In this document: piece by piece, positions 42,775 to 50,885 of the stretch
How the letters are laid out: the number at the start of each line of letters is the position of its first letter
How positions within the stretch are numbered: position 1 is the first letter of the stretch
DNA from: Rhizobium brockwellii
GTDB taxonomy: Bacteria; Pseudomonadota; Alphaproteobacteria; Rhizobiales; Rhizobiaceae
Length of the DNA: 64,000 nucleotides
NCBI RefSeq assembly: GCF_000769405.2
Contig: NZ_CP053439.1
Coordinates: 2,666,001-2,730,000, forward strand
Direction of reading: 5' to 3'
Notes under the pieces: generated by a model
What the model was told of the DNA's origin: nothing
What the model saw: only the letters and a program-made list of their open reading frames with translations
The model's database searches: none
Program-made: the position numbers and the translations under genes

Positions 42775-44744
42775 TGCGGGTGCGGGACAAGCCTCGGCAG
42801 GCCAGGCAGATCAGGAGCCGCCATCTCAGGCTGCTGGCGCTGTCGCTGACGACGCTGATCGCCATCTCGCTGCTGTCGCGCCTGCCCGCCTGGTCACTGC
42901 TGGAGCTCAGAAGCTTCGACTATCTCTCGACCGTCGACGATCCCCGTCCGCCACCCGGCGGACCCGTCATCGTCGCGATCGACGAACCCTCGCTTGCCGA
43001 TATCAACGCGCAATGGCCCTGGCCGCGCAGCCTTCATGCCCAGCTCGTCACCCAGTTGCGCGCCGCCGGCGCCCGCGTCATCGGCCTCGACATCATCCTG
43101 GCCGAACCCTCGACCCCGGAGAACGACAACGCGATCACTAACGCCGTCGGCCCGGATGTCGTCCTTGCCGGCGACGAGACGTTGATCGAGACGCCGCAGG
43201 CCTCGCAACTGATCCGTGCGACACCGCTGCCGCAGCTGACCGAGGCAGGTGCCGTGACTGGCATCGCCTCCGTCGAACTCAGTGGCGACGGCACCTTCCG
43301 GCGTATTCCGGGCTATGAGGACGGCTTTGCCGCCATGCTGGCCAAGGTCGCCGGCGTCGCCCCCGAGACTCTGCCCGCCGGCCGGCTCATCCAGTCCCTC
43401 GGCCCAGCCCGCAGCTATCCCACCGTCTCCTACTACCAGGCGCTCGACCCGAAGAATCTGCTGCCGCCGAATTATTTCAAGGACCGTGTCGTGCTGGTCG
43501 GCCTCAGCCTGCAGAATGCACCGGCGATCGACAAGGGTGGCGTCGATGCCTTTGCGACGCCCTACACCGTTCATACCGGCAAGCTCGTCTCCGGCGTCGA
43601 GATCCAGGCGACGATCTACGACAATATCCGCGGCGGCCTGTCGATCGCGGAAGCCCGGCTGCCGACGGTCGCTGCCTGCATCCTGATATCGGTGCTGCTT
43701 GCCGCCACCACCGTCTGGCGCTCGACGGGATGGCTGACGATCGTGACGAGCGCGGCGGCGCTGCTCGCCTTCGCCGCCGTCAGTGCCGCCGGTATACGGC
43801 TAGCCCATATCTTCGTCTCGCCGCTTGGCCCGACGGTCGCCTATATCTCTGTCGTCTTCGGCCAGGCCGCCTTCGATTTTGCCGAGGAGCGCCGCAACAA
43901 GCGCCAAATCACCCGCGCCTTTGCCCAATATATCTCGCCCGATCTCGTCAGGCGCCTGTCGAGCGATCCCTCGCAGCTGAAGCTCGGCGGCGAGCGGCGC
44001 ACGCTGTCGGTGTTGTTTTCCGATGTGCGTGGCTTCACCACCATCGCCGAGACGCTGAAGGATGATCCGGAGCAACTCACCGGCCTGATCAACCGCTTGC
44101 TGACGCCGCTTTCCGACGTGGTGATGGATCATGGCGGCACGATCGACAAATATATGGGCGACTGCATCATGGCCTTCTGGAACGCGCCGCTCGACGATCC
44201 CGACCATGCACTCCACGCAGTCAGAGCCTCGCTCGCCATGCAGGCGGCGATATCGAGCCTCAACCGCGAGCTGGAGCGGGAGGCGACCCAGCGCGGCGGC
44301 AGGCCGCACGTGCTGAAGATGGGTGTCGGCATCAACACCGGCGAATGCATCGTTGGTAACATGGGCTCGACCCGCCGCTTCGACTATTCCTGCCTCGGCG
44401 ACAGCGTCAACCTCGCCTCCCGCCTCGAAGGCGCCTCGAAGAATTATGGCGTAGCCCTGCTGCTCGGCGAGGAGACCGCAAGGCTGGTCGCCGGCACCTA
44501 CACCGTCGTCGAGCTCGACCGCATCATCGTCAAAGGCCGCACCGTGCCCTCGCCTGTCTATACCGTCGTGCACGACGCTGACGCCGAAGCCCTTGCCGCC
44601 CACCGGGCCTTCACGCAAGCGAAATACGCCGGCACGCTTGCGCCATCCGACCCCGCCTTCGACAGGCTCGCCGCCGATATCCCCGAGCTTGCCCCCTATT
44701 ACGCGATCGTCCGCGACGCGCTGGCCGAATCCGGCGAGGAATGA
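42774..44744 (+). CDS. CHASE2-class III adenylate/guanylate cyclase
   Basis: 656 residues. One N-terminal membrane helix (~20-38), a periplasmic CHASE2 sensor (~40-295; IVAIDEPSLADINAQWPWPRSLHAQLV, VIGLDIILAEPS), three membrane helices (~300-375), then the cyclase domain with metal Asp residues in LSVLFSDVRGFTTIAE (about 417) and DKYMGDCIMAFWNAP (about 461), MGVGINTGECIVGNMGSTRRFDYSCLGDSVNLASRLEG containing the N-x-x-x-R pair. It signals through a cyclic nucleotide when CHASE2 senses an envelope cue, perhaps through the FecR-barrel partner. Confidence 0.93.
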   Translation: MRVRDKPRQARQIRSRHLRLLALSLTTLIAISLLSRLPAWSLLELRSFDYLSTVDDPRPPPGGPVIVAIDEPSLADINAQWPWPRSLHAQLVTQLRAAGARVIGLDIILAEPSTPENDNAITNAVGPDVVLAGDETLIETPQASQLIRATPLPQLTEAGAVTGIASVELSGDGTFRRIPGYEDGFAAMLAKVAGVAPETLPAGRLIQSLGPARSYPTVSYYQALDPKNLLPPNYFKDRVVLVGLSLQNAPAIDKGGVDAFATPYTVHTGKLVSGVEIQATIYDNIRGGLSIAEARLPTVAACILISVLLAATTVWRSTGWLTIVTSAAALLAFAAVSAAGIRLAHIFVSPLGPTVAYISVVFGQAAFDFAEERRNKRQITRAFAQYISPDLVRRLSSDPSQLKLGGERRTLSVLFSDVRGFTTIAETLKDDPEQLTGLINRLLTPLSDVVMDHGGTIDKYMGDCIMAFWNAPLDDPDHALHAVRASLAMQAAISSLNRELEREATQRGGRPHVLKMGVGINTGECIVGNMGSTRRFDYSCLGDSVNLASRLEGASKNYGVALLLGEETARLVAGTYTVVELDRIIVKGRTVPSPVYTVVHDADAEALAAHRAFTQAKYAGTLAPSDPAFDRLAADIPELAPYYAIVRDALAESGEE

Positions 44745-44792
44745 CCGGCGACGACGTCTCATCACGCCTGACAATTGCGAACGGATGTTCGT

Positions 44793-45332
44793 TTATGAGC
44801 CGCTCGTTTTGCCAAAGGCGTACATATTGGTCGGCGCGCCATGCAGCATCACCTCCCGCTCGAAGTTGAAGCCACATTTCTCAAGAATGCGCTTCGAGGC
44901 GAAGTTGACGGGGCGAACCAGCCCGATCACCCGTTCTGCACGCAGATCTTCGAAGGCAAACACCAGGGTTTCCCTGACCAATTCCGTGGCATATCCCTGC
45001 CCCCAGCTTTCGGGTTGCAGATGATAGGAAAGATTGAGGCCATCAAACTCCTGGGAAACGGTCACGCCCCCGAAACCGATCAGCGCACCGTTCGCCTCAA
45101 CGGCCCAACGCCCGAACCCGTGATCCTTCCAATGCCCGACATCGCGCGCAAGCCTCGCTGCACTTTCCTCCGGTGTATCAGGCCGCGGCACCGGTCGGTG
45201 TGCGACCAATTCCGGGCGCGAAAAAAGTCGTGTCAGGAAATCGATATCCCCTTCCACGGGAATTCTGAGGCGCAAACTGGCTGAGCGCCTCACTGCCGAC
45301 TGCAAGGCACCCTTGAATTCGTTCTCAAGCAT
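44793..45332 (-). CDS. GNAT acetyltransferase, RimJ/RimL type
   Basis: About 179 residues from ATG 45332 (a TTG at 45350 is possible). SLRLRIPVEGDIDFLTRLFSRPELVAHRP is the RimJ-like opening. GFGRWAVEANGALIGFGGV, LSYHLQPESWGQGYATELVRETLVFAF (acetyl-CoA loop) and RPVNFASKRILEKCGFNFERE complete the fold. The substrate is a protein N terminus or a small amine; unknown. Convergent to the cyclase gene. Confidence 0.88.
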   Translation of the reverse strand: MLENEFKGALQSAVRRSASLRLRIPVEGDIDFLTRLFSRPELVAHRPVPRPDTPEESAARLARDVGHWKDHGFGRWAVEANGALIGFGGVTVSQEFDGLNLSYHLQPESWGQGYATELVRETLVFAFEDLRAERVIGLVRPVNFASKRILEKCGFNFEREVMLHGAPTNMYAFGKTSGS

Positions 45333-45376
45333 CTTCCATCCAATTTTCAAAACGCGGCAATGTGACTGATACCAAA

Positions 45377-46129
45377 TTATTCCAGGCGGCGCGCTTCCAG
45401 GGGCGCATCCTGCCTGTATCCCTCGAAATAGCGGCCGCCATGCAAGGCAAGCTCCCGATCGGCCAAAGCCAGAAATCGGGCGCCGTCACCGGCTGCCGCC
45501 AGCCTGAACGCCGCGTCGAATTCGGTCGCCAATTGCGCGTCGAGCTCTCTCATCAGACGCGGCGCCCACTTTCCCCGGCCAGCCCACGCGCCACGCCCGA
45601 GGAGGATCAGGTCGGCGAGCTTCTGATAGAGCAGCGCGGCGATGGCGGCGATCTCTTCGGGCGGGCGCGTTCCGCGCAGATCGTCGGCCAGATCCGTGAC
45701 CTGATAACGCAGCAAGTCGTAGTCTGCCCCGGCAAGAGGTTTCGGCCCCGCCGCCAGCATCCTTGCCGCCCTTGTCTGGATGACGCGGGCGCTGTCGATA
45801 TCCGGCCCCAATATGCTGCCCGTGACAACCATGTTGGCCATGATGGGATAACCGCCGTCGGCATCCTGATGGAGATAATGCGCCAGCGTCTGCGGATCAT
45901 GGACGAAGGCCTCGACCGGGAAACCGCCTTCAGTGAACGATTCGCGCCATGCTCTTTCGAGGGACGGGAACACGACGACCAGATCGATGTCCGAAAAGGC
46001 GGTCCCTTCGCCGCGCATGATGGAGCCGGCGACATAGGCGAATGCGGCCCTGGGATAGCGGCTGGCGATGCAGTGGCGGGCGACGGCCAGCGCCCGCTCC
46101 GCAAGAACATGTTTCTGGATATCGTCCAC
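45377..46129 (-). CDS. Nucleotidyltransferase-domain protein
   Basis: About 250 residues. FAYVAGSIMRGEGTAFSDIDLVVVFPS is the G-S-x(n)-D-x-D core of pol-beta-like nucleotidyltransferases, with the first two metal Asp residues; HDPQTLAHYL and a helical C-terminal half follow. Similar MNT/KNT-type proteins modify antibiotics or RNA or act in toxin-antitoxin pairs; no partner gene is adjacent. GTG 46129 with GAGGA seven bases upstream is preferred, because the longer TTG start at 46204 would place a transcription terminator inside the coding region. Confidence 0.7.
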   Translation of the reverse strand: MDDIQKHVLAERALAVARHCIASRYPRAAFAYVAGSIMRGEGTAFSDIDLVVVFPSLERAWRESFTEGGFPVEAFVHDPQTLAHYLHQDADGGYPIMANMVVTGSILGPDIDSARVIQTRAARMLAAGPKPLAGADYDLLRYQVTDLADDLRGTRPPEEIAAIAALLYQKLADLILLGRGAWAGRGKWAPRLMRELDAQLATEFDAAFRLAAAGDGARFLALADRELALHGGRYFEGYRQDAPLEARRLE

Positions 46130-46164
46130 GATCTCGTCCTCGAATACGGGAGACGAGCGGGAAC

Positions 46165-46191
46165 AAAAAACCCGCTCGTTTCCGGCGGGTT
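46165..46191 (-). terminator. Intrinsic terminator on the minus strand
   Basis: Read on the minus strand: AACCCGC (46191-46185), a 9-base loop, GCGGGTT (46175-46169) and then a run of six T (46170-46165) overlapping the stem end. This is a textbook Rho-independent terminator. It ends a transcript coming from the right, where no established gene lies. Confidence 0.8.
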
Positions 46192-46287
46192 GGTTCAGCA
46201 GCAATGAACGGAATTCAGTTCACGCGTCTACCACCCACCGCGGCGCGGTGGTCGTAGACATCGTCGAAACTGCAAAAGTCCTGGTCA
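46165..46287 (-). ncRNA. Candidate small RNA
   Basis: About 123 nt on the minus strand. A possible promoter is TTGACG (46322-46317), 17 bases, TAACCT (46299-46294). The transcript would contain a long stem: GTCTAC with GTAGAC (46226-46259) enclosing CCACCGC / GCGGTGG (46235-46251), then the intrinsic terminator. An alternative is a 35-codon ORF from TTG 46322 to TGA 46215 (ending VYDHRAAVGGRRVN), but it has no ribosome site. Either way the terminator shows a discrete transcript. Family unknown to me. Confidence 0.5.
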
Positions 46288-46412
46288 TGGCTAAGGTTAA
46301 CCCGCGACGGTGACAGCGTCAATGCGCCGAAGCCGGACGCCTAGGACGGCTTTCCCGGCGCGATGTTTTGCGTCTAAGATGGGGCAAGACTCGCAAACAG
46401 GAAGAACCCGCC

Positions 46413-47108
46413 ATGCCCCATCCCGCCACCGTCATTCCGCGTCCCGCACCGGTTTTGCTGCCGGTCGAAGGCAGTGACGAGCGCTTTCCGGTGCGCCGTG
46501 TCTATTGCGTCGGGCGTAATTATGCCGACCATGCAATCGAGATGGGCCATGATCCCAGCCGCGAGCCGCCCTTCTTCTTCCAGAAGAATGCTGACAACCT
46601 GCTGCCGGCGGGCAAGGCCTTTCCCTACCCGCCGCTGTCGAACGACGTGCATTACGAAGTCGAGTGCGTGCTGGCGCTGAAATCGGGCGGCGCGAACATC
46701 GAGGCCGCGGACGCGCTCGACTGCATCTACGGCTATGCCGTCGGCATCGATTTCACCCGCCGCGACCTGCAGGGCGAGGCAAAGAAGCTCGGCCGCCCCT
46801 GGGAGGTCGGCAAGGCCTTCGAACATTCCGCTCCGGTTTCACCGATCGTTCCGGCAAGCCGCCTCGGCCACCCCGCTGAAGGCAAGATCTGGCTGGAGCA
46901 GAACGGCAGCCGCGTGCAGGACGGCGATCTCAACCAGATGATCTGGAAGGTGCCGGAGATCATCGCCGAACTGTCAAAGCTCTTCACTCTCGCACCCGGC
47001 GATATCATCATGACCGGCACGCCCGCCGGCGTCGGCGCGGTGGCCAGGGGCGATCGCATCAATTGCGGCATCGACGGCGTCGCCACGCTATCGGTCGAGG
47101 TCGTCTGA
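46413..47108 (+). CDS. Fumarylacetoacetate hydrolase (FAH) family protein
   Basis: 231 residues from ATG 46413 with AGGAAG upstream. The fold is clear: VYCVGRNYADHAIEMG, PPFFFQKNADNLLPAG, VHYEVECVLAL (metal Glu pair), IYGYAVGIDFTRRDLQ and PGDIIMTGTPAGVGAV. This resembles fumarylpyruvate hydrolase / acylpyruvate hydrolase enzymes. They cut a C-C bond beside a keto group in aromatic breakdown. It is followed 11 bases later by a gamma carbonic anhydrase-like gene, so both are one transcript. Confidence 0.9.
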   Translation: MPHPATVIPRPAPVLLPVEGSDERFPVRRVYCVGRNYADHAIEMGHDPSREPPFFFQKNADNLLPAGKAFPYPPLSNDVHYEVECVLALKSGGANIEAADALDCIYGYAVGIDFTRRDLQGEAKKLGRPWEVGKAFEHSAPVSPIVPASRLGHPAEGKIWLEQNGSRVQDGDLNQMIWKVPEIIAELSKLFTLAPGDIIMTGTPAGVGAVARGDRINCGIDGVATLSVEVV

Positions 47109-47118
47109 GGAGAGAGCA

Positions 47119-47649
47119 ATGCCCGTCTACGCGCTTGGCGGATCGACACCGAAACTGCCCGCCGCCGGCCTCTATTGGATCGCACCGGATGCCAACATCA
47201 TCGGCCAAATTGATCTCGGCGAGAACGTCGGCATCTGGTTCGGCGCCGTGCTGCGCGGTGACAACGAGAAGATCACCGTCGGCGAAGGCACCAACATCCA
47301 GGAAGGCGTGATGGCCCATACCGACATGGGCTTCCCGCTTACGATAGGCAAAGACTGCACCATCGGCCATCACGCCATCCTCCACGGCTGCACCATCGGC
47401 GACAACACGCTGATCGGCATGGGTGCGACCATCCTGAACGGTGCGAAGATCGGCAACAACTGCCTCGTCGGCGCCAATGCGCTGGTGACCGAAGGCAAGG
47501 ATTTCCCCGACAACTCCCTGATCGTCGGAACACCTGCCCGCGCGGTACGCGTGCTCGATGAGGCGGCAATCGAAGCCATCCGCCACTCGGCAAAAAACTA
47601 CGTCGCCAACTGGCAACGCTTCGCGCGGGATCTCAGGCAAATCGGTTGA
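47119..47649 (+). CDS. Gamma carbonic anhydrase-like hexapeptide protein
   Basis: 176 residues of left-handed beta helix (hexapeptide repeats such as IGQIDLGENVGIWFGAVLRGDN, IQEGVMAHTDMGFPLTIGKDCTIGHHAILHGCTIGDNTLIGMGATIL). The zinc-binding His of gamma carbonic anhydrases are present (AHTD, GHHAILHG). GAGGAGAG lies upstream of the ATG. Members bind zinc or iron; carbonic anhydrase activity varies. Confidence 0.92.
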   Translation: MPVYALGGSTPKLPAAGLYWIAPDANIIGQIDLGENVGIWFGAVLRGDNEKITVGEGTNIQEGVMAHTDMGFPLTIGKDCTIGHHAILHGCTIGDNTLIGMGATILNGAKIGNNCLVGANALVTEGKDFPDNSLIVGTPARAVRVLDEAAIEAIRHSAKNYVANWQRFARDLRQIG

Positions 47650-47698
47650 TAGGATCGCGAGGCGGGTGGTCAGGCGCCCTTTGCGCCCGCCAAGGCGT

Positions 47699-48424
47699 TC
47701 ACCACACGCCTGGAATCCAGCGCCAACGCACACGCACCATATAGTCCGCATAGCCTTCGAGGCCCTTGCGCAGTTCGGCCTCCTCGCCGAGCGTACGGCC
47801 GAAGAGGACGATGACGAGCAGGCAGGCGGGGATCAGCGCGTAGAGCGATCCAAGCGACAGCGCCATGCCGGCGCTGAGCACGATGGCTGTTGCGTATCCA
47901 GGATGGCGGATTAGGGCGTAGGGTCCGGTGTCGATCACCTTGTGGTCACGGTCGGTCTGAATGCGCACAGTCGGCTCGAAATGCCGGTTGGCCGATTGCG
48001 CCCAGGTCAGGCCAAGATAACCTAATGTCATCAGGAGATAGCCGATAAAGACGACCCAATCGGGCTGTGGCGCCCAGTGGAACCATCCGTCGTCGAATGC
48101 GCCGACCGGAAGAATGACGGCAAAGAGAATGATCGTCAGCGTCGCCACCACGGCATCCCAGGGTTTGGTACCCTTCTGGTATCGGCTGCGCGCCGCAAAC
48201 AGCTCCGGATTCGTCCGCCGGATCCAGATGACCGCGACACATGTCAGCACAAGGAACAGGCCGAGAAAAATCCACCCGCGCGGCCAGTCGAGCGTGCCCG
48301 CCGGCCAGAACAGCGCGGCAAACATGACGGCAATGGTGATGGCGAGCGATCCGAGAGATGGCGCCGCGGCGAATGAGTGACCGGACCGAGTGTCCCGCTG
48401 CGTTATGATCGCTCTCCATGCCAT
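47699..48424 (-). CDS. Isoprenylcysteine carboxyl methyltransferase (ICMT)-like membrane protein
   Basis: 241 residues with five or six hydrophobic segments. The SAM-binding end is the ICMT/PEMT pattern: VIDTGPYALIRHPGYATAIVLSAGMAL and, near the C terminus, GEEAELRKGLEGYADYMVRVRWRWIPGVW. Bacterial relatives methylate unknown membrane substrates. The gene stands alone, convergent with the carbonic anhydrase gene. Confidence 0.85.
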   Translation of the reverse strand: MAWRAIITQRDTRSGHSFAAAPSLGSLAITIAVMFAALFWPAGTLDWPRGWIFLGLFLVLTCVAVIWIRRTNPELFAARSRYQKGTKPWDAVVATLTIILFAVILPVGAFDDGWFHWAPQPDWVVFIGYLLMTLGYLGLTWAQSANRHFEPTVRIQTDRDHKVIDTGPYALIRHPGYATAIVLSAGMALSLGSLYALIPACLLVIVLFGRTLGEEAELRKGLEGYADYMVRVRWRWIPGVW

Positions 48425-48495
48425 GACAGCGCCGTGCGTCCTTTTAGACGCGCAGAAGGACGCTGCACATGGCGCATTTCGTTGAAAAAATCGCG

Positions 48496-48897
48496 TTACT
48501 CGGCGGCTTCGAGAAACAGGCTATTTCGTGAAGATGAGGCAAGTGCCTGAACCCTGGCTTCCGCCTTGGCGATCAGTTGATAGAATTCGTCCTGCGCTTC
48601 GACGTCCAATTGAATGACGGCATTGACGTCGTCGGGCGTATCGCAAACGCAGGCGACCGCAGAAATCGGACAGATACCGCCGGGATAGCGTCTGCCGGTG
48701 CCCGTATAGGCGCGACGTCCCCAACGCTCGGAATAAACCGTCTCTTCCCGCTCAAGCTGCAGGATCGTTCCCTTGCAGGCGGTCACGATAGCCGCCTTGC
48801 CGTAGGCGAACCAGTGATAGTTCAGCCTCCGGAGAATATATTTGCCGGTGATATCTTCGCCAGCCAGTTCGGCAGGGTTTTCAATCATTCTAATCAT
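48496..48897 (-). CDS. Hypothetical protein with conserved cysteines
   Basis: 133 residues from ATG 48897, which has GAGGAAG five bases upstream; the longer frame to 48984 reads poorly. Features: Trp/Tyr-rich LNYHWFAYGKAAIVTACKGTILQLEREETVYSERWGRRAYTGTGRRYPGG, then CPISAVACVCDTPDDV with three cysteines. No signal peptide. I do not recognise the family. It may bind a metal through the Cys cluster, unproven. Confidence 0.6.
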   Translation of the reverse strand: MIRMIENPAELAGEDITGKYILRRLNYHWFAYGKAAIVTACKGTILQLEREETVYSERWGRRAYTGTGRRYPGGICPISAVACVCDTPDDVNAVIQLDVEAQDEFYQLIAKAEARVQALASSSRNSLFLEAAE

Positions 48898-49227
48898 GAC
48901 GGCTTCCTCAACGTTTAAACAATATCCGTCATGTCTTCGCGCGCAGCAAGTCAAAAAACGCTGCTTTTGGAGACACTTAGTCACAAAGTGTTTCCGATTC
49001 TTACATTAACCACGCGCCGGTCACCCCTTGTGCACACAATTCTTCGTCGAATTTCCCGCTACCTGCTACCGATTTCGTCATTGTCCGAGGTGGCAGTCAT
49101 GTCGATGTCCCCTTGTGTTTTTCGGCGCGAGCTCGATATGTCTCCCTGATTGGTCCGCAGAACGCGCCGTTTTTCATCCCACGAAACGGCCGGCTGTTTC
49201 GCCAGTTGGTCACCGCAGGAGAGTTTC
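48898..49227. other. Intergenic region, 330 bases
   Basis: No gene is supported. It holds the divergent promoters of the 48897 and 49228 genes. ACACTT-agtcac-AAGTGT-like inverted sequence near 48972-48992 and a GTTTAAAC palindrome near 48914 are visible; either could be an operator. CAGGAG precedes the 49228 start. Confidence 0.4.
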
Positions 49228-49599
49228 ATGGTCGACGCGATCCACCCCATCTCCGCCACCGCCGCGTCCGAACCCACCAAGGTCGGCACCAGCACCTCGA
49301 TCGACTCCGAACCAGACAACGCCTGGGTCGCCGCCCGCCAGTCGCAGATCACCGCCGATCACTTGGCAGCGAAGAACGCCGCGGAGAAGGAAGCCGCAAG
49401 CGTTCTCATCCCGCACGCCGATCTGATCGTCGAAAACGAGGAGCACCCCCAGAAGAGGCACGGGCATGCGGCATCGGACGACAGGGACGAGGCCGTCGAA
49501 CATGCGGAACAGCCGGTTTTGTCAGGCGAGAGCGATCGGATCGGCACCCGCAATTTCGACGACGATACGCCCTTCGGCGAACGCGTCGCCATCATCTGA
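49228..49599 (+). CDS. Hypothetical acidic protein with FDDDTPFGER motif
   Basis: 123 residues from ATG 49228, preceded by CAGGAGAG. Low-complexity and acidic (DNAWVAARQSQITADHLAAKNAAEKEAA, DDRDEAVEHAEQ), no membrane helix; probably unstructured. The C terminus TRNFDDDTPFGERVAII recurs as TRKFDDDTPFGEREAIV in the small gene at 52056. Function unknown. Confidence 0.6.
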   Translation: MVDAIHPISATAASEPTKVGTSTSIDSEPDNAWVAARQSQITADHLAAKNAAEKEAASVLIPHADLIVENEEHPQKRHGHAASDDRDEAVEHAEQPVLSGESDRIGTRNFDDDTPFGERVAII

Positions 49600-49630
49600 T
49601 CGAAACGCAGACCGGAAACCGTCTGCGCGA

Positions 49631-50029
49631 TCAATTCGAGCCCGCAAGCTGAGACTCGATCGACGCCTTATCGATCACCGACCAGACTTCGACGATCTTG
49701 CCGCCGCGAAATTCGTAGATGACGTTCTCGGTGAAGGAAAGGCGCCTGCCGTTCACATCGAGGCCGAGGAATTTTGCCTTCGGCCTGCAATCGAAGCCGA
49801 GCCGGCAGGCGATGTATGGCGGATCGCAAAGGAGCATCAGCACCTTGAAATAGAGATCGGGAATCTCATCGAAGTCCCGCTCGAGCATGGCGACGTAACC
49901 CGACAGCCCGAGCCGCCGGCCGTTATGAACGGCGTCGTCGCCGACGAACTGCCCGAGATTGGGCCAGTCCTGCCTGTTCAGGCAGGCGATGTAGCCGCGG
50001 TATATCTCCGCGAGTCCGGTTTTCGTCAC
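49631..50029 (-). CDS. SnoaL-like (NTF2 fold) protein
   Basis: 132 residues. LAEIYRGYIACLNRQDWPNLGQFVGDDAVHNGRRLGLSGYVAMLERDF and FTENVIYEFRGGKIVEVWSVIDKASIESQL are typical of SnoaL polyketide-cyclase-like ester cyclases in the NTF2 superfamily. Such proteins either bind or isomerise small molecules. Stand-alone gene. Confidence 0.85.
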   Translation of the reverse strand: MTKTGLAEIYRGYIACLNRQDWPNLGQFVGDDAVHNGRRLGLSGYVAMLERDFDEIPDLYFKVLMLLCDPPYIACRLGFDCRPKAKFLGLDVNGRRLSFTENVIYEFRGGKIVEVWSVIDKASIESQLAGSN

Positions 50030-50118
50030 GCGATCGTCCCTGGCTTGGGTTCTGCGACAAAGATGGCGCCGGGATCTGCACTTGCCAGTGGCGAGCGCGC
50101 CGCCTCGAGACTTTCAGT

Positions 50119-50694
50119 TCAGGAGAACTCGCCTGCACGGGGACCAGCAAGCGTCACGCGCCAGCCCGTTCGCGATTGGAAATCCTGAGTGGCCAGAAAC
50201 GTATAGCCCGTCGTGCGCCAGAGCCTGACGGTGCTGGTCAGATTGTCGAGCACGTAATCGCCGCCGTTCGTCCGGGCAATCAGAACGACATGGTTTTGAT
50301 CCTGCGGTCCAATCACCACGGAAAGCGCCAACCTGTTCGATGGGAAACCAGCTTCGATCAGGTCCTTCATCTTCTGGAGAGCGTAGTCCTCACAGTCGCC
50401 ACGGCCGGCAACCGGCAGAGACCAAACATCCTTATTTCGGGAAGACGGGCGATCTTCCGCGGGAATGATACGTCCATTTACGGCACGATTGACCTTTTGA
50501 AGAAGCGCTATTCCTGCCTGATCGGTCAGCTGTTGCGCCGCCATCCTGCCGCACAGCCACTTGTACTTGGCGCAGGCTGCGGCGAATCCCACGGGTGCGC
50601 CGATGCTTCGCGTCACAGGAAGCGATGATCCCGCAACAGCTTGAAAATGCAGAAGAATGAATAAAAAGGCAGCGAGCGAAAAGACGCGCTTCAT
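50119..50694 (-). CDS. Bacterial transglutaminase-like cysteine proteinase (BTLCP)
   Basis: 191 residues with a signal peptide (cut near VAG, about residue 22). The catalytic triad is visible: Cys in GRGDCEDYALQKM, His in NHVVLIAR, Asp in YVLDNL, giving the BTLCP/DUF920 signature. Family members such as LapG cleave adhesins in the periplasm, often under cyclic-di-GMP control, but a LapD partner is not in the window. Divergent from the glycine-rich repeat protein gene. Confidence 0.88.
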   Translation of the reverse strand: MKRVFSLAAFLFILLHFQAVAGSSLPVTRSIGAPVGFAAACAKYKWLCGRMAAQQLTDQAGIALLQKVNRAVNGRIIPAEDRPSSRNKDVWSLPVAGRGDCEDYALQKMKDLIEAGFPSNRLALSVVIGPQDQNHVVLIARTNGGDYVLDNLTSTVRLWRTTGYTFLATQDFQSRTGWRVTLAGPRAGEFS

Positions 50695-50852
50695 AGCCGA
50701 TTCCTTTTAATTGTTGCGAGACGATAACATAGGCCAAATAAAAATTTAGTAAAATTTTATACTTGTGATTTTAACTGTATTAGACGAATGAAACAGATTA
50801 ACCATCATCTATTCTTCGTGTTAATCGATCGTTAGTGTAAGAGTTCTCTCAG

Positions 50853-50867
50853 TTAACATTTAGTTAA
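50853..50867 (+). promoter_or_regulatory. CtrA-type box TTAA-N7-TTAA
   Basis: TTAACATTTAGTTAA matches the TTAA-N7-TTAA consensus of the alpha-proteobacterial cell-cycle regulator CtrA. It ends 18 bases before the ATG of the repeat protein gene; nearby GATTAACCATC (about 50797) is a half site. The gap 50695-50885 is noticeably AT-rich. Position suggests repression or a nearby start site. CtrA binding is inferred. Confidence 0.45.
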
Positions 50868-50885
50868 CCTTGGGAGACGATTGAA

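Noticed and set aside
45377..46129. Nucleotidyltransferase as half of a MNT/HEPN toxin-antitoxin pair
   Set aside because: No HEPN gene lies beside it, and its length and C-terminal half do not match the short MNT antitoxins.
46204..46204. TTG start for the nucleotidyltransferase
   Set aside because: It would place an intrinsic terminator (46165-46191) within the coding sequence and has no ribosome site; GTG 46129 is better.
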